A DNA stretch of 64,000 bases from NCBI RefSeq assembly GCF_030463565.1, contig NC_134643.1:40896221-40960220 (forward strand), written 5' to 3'. Numbering within the stretch: position 1 is the first letter of the stretch; each line of letters opens with the position of its first letter. The position numbers were made by a program, and so were the translations under genes. Below are positions 57,601-64,000 of this stretch, piece by piece. This DNA comes from Pelecanus crispus (lineage: Eukaryota > Chordata > Aves > Pelecaniformes > Pelecanidae). The notes beneath the pieces were generated by a model, which saw only the letters and a list, made by a program, of their open reading frames with translations, searched no databases and was not told the origin of the DNA.

Positions 57601-60387
57601 AAGAAATTCTGGGGAGGAAGACTCCGGTACCTGCTCCTACCACGTGGTCCATGGTGGGGAACCTTTTGTACACGGCTGTGCTCACGGAGCGAAAGATCAG
57701 CAGAGACGTTAAATTCACGTAACGCATGAGAGTCCTCCTTAACAAGCGCCCATATTCATCTGTGCCCTGGACGCAGCTAGAGATGAGGAACATCAGACGA
57801 TCTGGCCACGGCAAGTTCACAAACTGGTTCCACCAGCGATTCACCACCAAAGTAACGTAGAAACCTGGACATTAGAAGGGGCAAAAAAAAAGTCCAGTGC
57901 CTATCAGGATTTCTGTTTAGGTTACTTTGATTTAGTTTGCAGAGTGTTATTCATATCACTAAGCTGCTACATTTCCCAGAATAAATGGAGTAAGTCACAT
58001 CAAAACCCAGGATGCAATCAGTGCTAATTATTTAATAGACACTGCAACTTAATGGCCTGTTCCAGCTGAGTATCTCATGCTCATGAACTTCCAAATTTCC
58101 TTTTCTGTAGTAAACCTTGAGTGGATTCAGTGCTTTGAAAGATCAGGCAAAATGTATCAGTGTTAGTGGGCACTATATATATATGTGTGTATATATATAT
58201 ATATGGAAACTTTACTCTTTTGTTGGTATATTAAGAACATGAGCATAAATTTTGATGTGACAAAAACAACTTGAATTTAAGAAGACCTGTTGGAAGCTGA
58301 TGATTTTATTGTGAGCCTCTAACCCCTCATATGCCCCTCAGCTCTGAAATGCTTCCATGCATGGACGTTCACAAAATGCCTGAACAGAGACAGCGTTGGA
58401 GAATAATTTCACATGTAACCAGTACTTACCAAGCACAAAAGTTACCGGGATTTGTTCAGCGTATTTGTCACAGTAAATTGATAATTTTTCAAAGAACCGT
58501 TTTTGGCTACCTGTAAGAAAAAATCTGCAGCAAAAATAAAATGTATCTGTCCTTTCATAATATTCTGGCACTAGCTACAAAGTGTAAATATGTATAAATA
58601 ATCAGGTATGTGCAATTGAGAGCAACCTTGGCTGATGTCTTCAAGCGAATTCTTAAAGGTAAAGTGCTGAACACTTTTGGCATGTAATAAAGAAGCTGGA
58701 GGAGAAGACAGTATTATTCCCTAGTCTTTGCAGTTTTCTCATGACTAATTTGACTGGCACTACTAATTAGGGTCAATACACCTGGAGAATTAGCTTGCTG
58801 TGTCATACAGACCAATGATGATAGTAAGCTGTAAGTCTGCAAGTAGAGCTTGCTCTCCCTTTTCAGAGGGCTACTTAGTAAAAATGCTCAGGTCTGCTTA
58901 AATTGCAAAAGGTTACCAATCTCTAATTGCTCTTATTTGAAAATGGTACATTGTTGCAGCATTTTTTTTTTTACTCTTGCTCCTATGAATTTTTTATTTT
59001 CCACAAGATTAAAACCACAACAACTGTATTTATTTTGCAGGGAGGAAAATATTCACCAGATGATAGAAAATGAGTGGAGCATGGCAGCTTCTGCCCATGA
59101 AAAAAGATATTTAATGAAATATAACAAGCTTAAATATAAATATTTTTTTTTATTTGTATAGATGAGTATTATAGTTATTCTTTGGTTTTACATAAAAAGA
59201 ACACATGACAAATACTTGGTGGGTTTTTCTTACGATTGTGCAATAAAACCTGGAGCACATATAGAAAGCTTTCCATGGTGTATTTACCATGGTCTTTAAT
59301 TCTCTAACATTTCAGTAAAACTAAATTAATTTAAATTAATGTGAGACTCTGGTGTTTCTTTACATATTAATGCTGTAATTTTCTTTCTGAGTTTACAGGT
59401 ATAGATTACCGAACATTTTGGAAAATCAGTGATTAATCACAGACAAACTGAAGCTCATTTTCTCCTTGCTTCACACAGAAGGCAAACACTGAGGTCTAAT
59501 TACGGATCACAGTAAGAGCCGAATCATGATTTTGATACTTATGTGTAGTACACTTCATCAATTAAAAGTTTCACTGTACTAATTGATGCATCGCATCTGT
59601 CACACCGGTGTTTAATTCACACCTTGGTGGAAGAAGCAATGCTCCTAACGTGACCCCCCCCAGATGGTGGGTAACACACAGGTAATAACCCGTCTGTTTG
59701 CTTGGCCTTCTGCAAGCTTAAAAATAAAGTTTGCCATGCTGTCCTAGCTTTAAGCAAAACTGCTTTTCCTGACTATATATCCTGGCTCACAAATTATTAC
59801 CTTTCAGGGATGCTAAAGAAATTACCACTGAGCAACTGAAGGCACAGTTCTGCAAGTAGAACGAAAGGCCTATACTTATCATTTAAAGCAGAGAGGCACG
59901 CTCGCTGCCGCCAACTCGACATCAGAACGATAAAAGCTATATAACATAGGCTAGCTATGGGTGTTTATTTAGCCTGACTTCAGCAGGATGGTTGCTCAAC
60001 GCTGGGCTGAAAGTAGAATCACCTGAATATGATAGACAGTATTTTATTTATACCCTACATGCTTTCTCTGGAACATTAAAGTAAATGTGGAAAGGAAAGG
60101 ATGTTATAAAAGGTCCAAGGAAAAGACAATAATGATGTAGTAACCTCCCCGCCCAACCATCATTCATCAGCCTAAACTATGAAGTGTGAAACTTCGGTAT
60201 AACATTTAATGAGATGTGAATTGGAAAGAGTGTACCTGTATAACACACTTATCGCTGTGTAAAGAGTAGCAAAAACAATAAATTCTCTGTACAGCAATTT
60301 GTAGATGCTGCCTTTCCACTTTAGGAGTAATCTGTGAAATCCAAAGAAAGTGGCATTTGCTACTTTGCTGGAATAAGTGACTGTCAT
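42640..60387 (-). CDS. BEST3: Bestrophin-3, 9 coding exons
   Basis: Pentameric calcium-activated chloride-channel family member, expressed in muscle, heart and other tissues. Coding exons in transcript order: 60387-60236, 58524-58430, 57864-57631, 52254-52100, 51405-51328, 50924-50772, 47347-47267, 45911-45760, 43546-42640. All are GT-AG, and the first eight lengths equal those of human BEST1 coding exons (152, 95, 234, 155, 78, 153, 81, 152). The total is 668 codons, as I recall for human BEST3. Visible parts are the N-terminus [20 protein letters not shown]; pore neck [10 protein letters not shown] (Ile76, Phe80, Phe84); [15 protein letters not shown]; transmembrane stretch [20 protein letters not shown]; Ca2+ clasp GEDDDDF (301-304); and the BEST3 self-inhibition motif IPSFLGSTI at 356-364. 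The tail encoded by the last exon is poorly conserved except near the [11 protein letters not shown] block and the end. The noncoding first exon was not found. The 5' UTR part of exon 2 runs to about 60405. Confidence 0.96.
43547..45759 (-). other. BEST3 intron before the last exon
   Basis: 2.2-kb intron, AT-rich from 44400 onward. No gene or named repeat was seen. Confidence 0.65.
47348..50771 (-). other. BEST3 intron between the 153-nt and 81-nt exons
   Basis: 3.4-kb intron. The stretch around 50627-50663 (GCTGAATTCAGCTTTGGTGT then AACTCCATTAA) resembles an old dispersed amniote repeat with a GGAGTTACACC core, read here on the opposite strand; I cannot name the family. Nothing else is supported. 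Confidence 0.5.
52255..57630 (-). other. BEST3 large intron (5.4 kb)
   Basis: Largest intron of the gene. It contains the old CR1 at 54600-55945 and several A/T runs. The remaining sequence shows no gene. Confidence 0.7.
54600..55945 (+). mobile_element. Ancient CR1 LINE (reptile-type), decayed
   Basis: Heavily diverged CR1 on the plus strand, antisense to BEST3. Its 5' part (GACTGGAGCAGTTCCAGAAA at about 54645) matches the start of the CR1 reverse-transcriptase region. The 3' part carries the old-CR1 landmarks ATCAGGGCTGG, TTCCTAGAAGGTATTATAGC, GCCTTGTGTTATGGATGAG, CAGACTAGATTATCATGATA and AAAATCTATGAAT, known from turtle-type CR1. Spacing between the parts fits one element of about 1.3 kb. 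It is not open in any frame. Confidence 0.8.
58174..58204 (+). repeat. (AT)n/(TG)n microsatellite
   Basis: Alternating TATATA and TGTGTG dinucleotides in the BEST3 intron between the 234-nt and 95-nt exons. Confidence 0.9.
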
Positions 60388-60405
60388 CGTCTTGGCAGGC
60401 TGTGC

Positions 60406-63400
60406 CTAGAAACAGTAGAAGAGAAGCAGGAAACCAACAACATTTTAGACAGCGTATCCTAACCTGAATGCACCCTTGTATAGATAGATACATAGACATA
60501 CACGCATATAGACGCATATAACAGTGTATGTATACATAAATACATGCTGTGTGTATTTTTATATCTATATAAAAAGAGAGAGAGAGACATAAAAATCTTG
60601 CAGTTACAAGCCCTGTTGAGACCTGCAGATTGACTGATGCAAGGCTGTATTTGGGCGTTACCTCAAAGACCACCCAAAAGCAACAGCTAGCACCGAATGT
60701 GGCCACTTGCCTGGGTGGCAGTGGCAGGGACAGGTTACACCTCTGAAGCCTCTGCTTACTTTCAGTTTGCTCCAGTCTGGCACGAGCAAAGAAAAGGAAG
60801 GAAGTTTGCTTGAAATTTTTTTCAAACCTTTGTCAGCACTCCAGCAGCAGAAGTAACGCTAAATTCCACAAATGCACCTTCCTCCCCAGCCAGTATTTTT
60901 AGCTGGCTTCGGTAATTATACTCATCTAAAACCAAATGAGATTTGGAGACTGCCTCTTTCATTAACGGTTACGACAGCAGCTGAGATCAGCTGGAGAACC
61001 CTGTTATTTCTCGGCTTGGAGGCTAGATGTGCTCATCAATACTTCAGCATTGCATGGCCATGCAAAAAGAAGCCACAGGGCTGCTCAGGTAGGCAGTGTG
61101 CAACACAGTGTAATTAAAGCAGTACTAAAAGTATACAGGGAAATATTTTACGCTGGGTGTGTTACTTGCTTACCCAGTGTAGGGAGATGCTACAGGAACT
61201 TTTACAAAAAAACCTAACTCTAAATGTGAATGAAAGCAGTTTTGTACAGCATGCAAGAAAGAGAGTAACTAAGACGAGCACAAAGCCTCAAGGTAGTTAT
61301 TGTGTATCATAAAGATGATTCTTGTCTATAATTTTTTGATGCCACTGTAGGTCATTTACTCTGAGAAAAAAATCTGAACCCCTAGTTAATAGATGGCTTA
61401 ATAGTATGTTATGTAACTTGGCTGTATCTCTGATGCAGAGCATAAAGTAAGCCATTAAAATTCAGCTGTAGAAGTGCCACTTTTTCTTTTAGTCACCAAG
61501 GGAATCCACAGGGAAAAGACACCATAAACCTTCTATTGCTGATAGACTGTCTCTTCTCATCTGCAGAATGGCTGCTCAAGGTTTGCCAGTGTGGGCTTTG
61601 AGATTTTTTTTTTTGGTGTTATTGGGTTTTTTTAAGATGCATGGGTTTTAGTCTTTAGTATCCAAATGATAGTTTTCCTGAGAGTTGGCACAGGCCTTTA
61701 AATTTTTTATTGTCTTTGTTGAACTCCAAAAAGTTCAATTCAGGAGCCAAACTGGCTGACTGGCATGCAGAAATGCAGTTCTGTGTGCTAAAAAGCCTGT
61801 GGTCAGGCTGCAATGCTTAAGAAAATGGAAGCAGAGATTTCCATTCCCCAGCAGAAATGGAGCTTTATAAACAATGGGAGAAGTCTGTGGCTGGGCTATA
61901 AGGGAGGAATGGGGTAAAAACCCACTCTTTTTTAAAAAAACACGATACACTGAGTTTCCTGGGATCACTGTAGGAGGCTTTAGTCTTTGCCCATTGATGC
62001 TGGGGAGTATGTGTGTTCAAGCCATATCGTCAAGAAGTGTGCCTCTATCTCCCCCCTAATATCCAGTTTGTAATGGAAACCTCCAGTGGGACTGCCTGCC
62101 TGTGGGGACTTACATCTAGAAAAGATACCTGGTAACGTGAGGGCTTATAGCCTAGCAGGAACCCAGACCCCCAGTGCGACACAGTGCAATGATTAGAAGA
62201 TGAAATTAGACAAATGCAGTCTGAAGTAAAACATAAATTGCTGACCATGGGGGCAACCAAATATCAGAACAGGGGACTGGATAGACACCCTGTGATTTAG
62301 AATCTTTAAGATGAGAGCAGATAGTTGGACAAAAGATGACCTGCAGGAAGAATTCACATAGCTGGGACATACAGGGTTGAGTGGCGCTGCTGGTCTCCCC
62401 TGGTATCTGGGCATCTGTGGAACTTTCTGTCCAGTCCAGACAGAAACTTGTGTCATGGGCCATGGAGGGAACAAGATTGCTTGCAGCCCCCTCACAGCAT
62501 CTGCAGCTCTGCAGTGATTAGTGTCAAATCCATGGCTCTCAGTTTCTGCATAGGGGGTTCAGGAAGGAGTCATCCTCCCAGGCATCAGTGACTGGATGGT
62601 GCCAGAAACTGGCCAGCAGCTGAGCTGGACAAAATGGGTCCACCTCCTCTATGGAGCTGCAGCAAATCCTGTCTTGCAAGGCCTAGTTGGATGGGGTTTG
62701 GCCACAATTGCAGAGCTGTAATGATAATAGGATTCAGGCTTAAGAATATTTCCCCCCGATTAAACTGGCAGAGGAGAGTTTTCTCCATGAAGTGCAATTT
62801 GCCTGCTTGATTCAAGTAACTATATTTCACTTAATCAGATTGCAGCCATCTCTCTTAGCACTTTACTTGATGCCCTTGGCTCTGAATAGAAACCCTTCAC
62901 ATTAGCTTGTGGGGTACTGGACGCCCACAGCTTTTTCTTTCTGCCTCTGAAATGGGCCAAAGAAAAGTGGGACTGTTACAGCAATTTCAGGCTTTGGCAC
63001 CTTTGTTTCTTTGCCCTACCTTGCCTGTGATGCTCTGTATTTTAGTTTCCCACTAAGCAAATGCTTTATTGAACATTTATCATTGGCTTCATATAGGAAC
63101 CTCAGGGTAATATCATGTAATGTCCTAAAATATACATTAGGTCAGATTAGGTGAGCTAAGATCCCTTTAGACTATATGAAGCTATGACAGACAGCTATGT
63201 GTCCGTCTAATTAGATTTCACAACATAGCAAACAAAGATTTTTAAACCTGCAGTTGTGTTTTTTTCTCTGGGAACAACTACAGCCACTTAGGTACAGCCC
63301 ACCCACCAGCGGGAAATTTGGCATAAAGCCTTGGACTGGGTCTGGTTCTTGCACGGTGGTCCCAAGCCCTTGGTTCATGGGCAGCATGTTGACTGAGAGT

Positions 63401-64000
63401 TCTTCCAACATTACTCATGCTCACAGGAAATTAAAAAGCTAAAACCGAGATGGACAGGAAGAGCAAAGCATAACGATGCCCCTCAGCACATTCCTGCCTC
63501 AGCGCTGTTTTGGCTGGGGCCACAGAAGGACAGAGAGAGTTAGATTAGATACCAGAGGCACTGGTGCCATGAAAGACTTTCCTATTAATCGTGTTGCCCT
63601 TAACTTCATTAGCAGATGTAGGGCTACGCTTTCTGCTGGTATGGATTTGTGAGTTTTGAGGACATAACACAAGTTATGCACATTTTATGTCTGCAGAGAC
63701 TTTGGCTTCTATCTATGATGCTACTTCTCCTTTTGTTCAGTGCTTGTTCCCTCTCTGAAACTTTCTCAAGCACAGGCTGAAATGTGAGTTACATATTACT
63801 CCACTTTTGCTAAGATCATCAGAAGCCTTTAGGCATAAACACCTAAAAATAAAATATTTTTTTCCCCCCCTTACTAATATTGAGCCCAACTGTTAATTGG
63901 ATTTTTGCCTGGCTGAGAATTTCAGGATGCATTAGGATTCAGAGAGAAACCACAGTAAAAAATAACAGCCATCAGTGTTTCCTCACTGACCATGAAAGGC
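60406..64000 (-). other. Region upstream of BEST3 exon 2
   Basis: 3.6 kb that should include intron 1 of BEST3, and perhaps its noncoding first exon and promoter. I could not place them. A low-complexity stretch at 60479-60589 mixes GATA, CATA, TGTA and GAGA units. A short old CR1 tail lies near 63120-63182. I saw no RAB3IP exon, the gene expected next by synteny. Confidence 0.55.
63120..63182 (+). mobile_element. Short remnant of an old CR1 3' end
   Basis: GGTCAGATTAGGTGAGCTAA followed by TCCCTTTAGACTATATGAAG resembles the old reptile-type CR1 3' end (GGTCAGACTAGATGATC...TCCCTTCTGGCC...CTATGAA). Only about 60 bp is recognisable and the match is loose. Confidence 0.5.

Noticed and set aside
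62655-62700. Possible CR1 match (GTTGGATGGGGTTTGGCC)
   Set aside because: It resembles a CR1 3' UTR phrase over fewer than 30 bp with no flanking match, so chance is likely.
60406-64000. RAB3IP first exon or BEST3 noncoding exon 1
   Set aside because: Both are expected near here by synteny, but no coding match or convincing promoter-plus-donor pair could be identified by eye.

Overview
This is a vertebrate nuclear window, almost certainly from a bird. Three split genes with canonical GT-AG introns and one single-exon gene follow the order CCT2, LRRC10, nothepsin-like aspartic protease, BEST3. The only interspersed repeats I can name are CR1 LINEs, the dominant LINE of birds and reptiles. The CCT2-LRRC10-BEST3 order matches what I recall of human 12q15 (FRS2-CCT2-LRRC10-BEST3-RAB3IP). 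By that synteny the first 2.3-2.9 kb is probably the 3' UTR of FRS2. I cannot name the species.

Layout. 1-2880: probable FRS2 3' UTR, no coding sequence, two polyadenylation signals. 2880-5630: intergenic, ending in two reverse-oriented CR1 fragments that stop about 30-40 bp short of a CpG island. 5735-19706: CCT2 (+), 16 coding exons and 535 codons, from an ATG-only first coding exon to a 31-nt last exon. 19.7-21.0 kb: convergent intergenic gap. 22370-23206: LRRC10 (-), one uninterrupted 278-codon exon. 23.2-27.6 kb: noncoding DNA between the divergent LRRC10 and protease promoters. 27737-37297: intact nine-exon pepsin-family protease (+), 405 codons, with a TATA box and all catalytic residues, best matched by chicken cathepsin E-A-like / fish nothepsin; its second intron holds a long CR1. 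38.3-42.0 kb: intergenic. 42640-60387: BEST3 (-), nine coding exons and 668 codons, the same length as I recall for human BEST3. 60.4-64 kb: BEST3 upstream DNA, presumably including its noncoding first exon, which I could not place.

Roles. CCT2 is a housekeeping subunit of the cytosolic TRiC chaperonin. LRRC10 is a heart-restricted leucine-rich-repeat protein. BEST3 is a bestrophin anion channel expressed in muscle and heart among other tissues. The nothepsin-like gene encodes a secretory-pathway aspartic protease linked in egg-laying vertebrates to female liver. The genes share a neighbourhood, not a pathway. I found no LTR element, endogenous virus, CRISPR array, tRNA or rRNA gene. The most interesting points are the intact nothepsin gene with hormone-response-like half-sites by its TATA box, a clustered change in a conserved segment of CCT2, a very strong G-quadruplex motif just before the last CCT2 exon, CR1 insertions of very different ages, and exact retention of the BEST3 self-inhibition motif. 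All exon boundaries were read by eye from splice sites, reading phase and recalled family sequences; no search was run.
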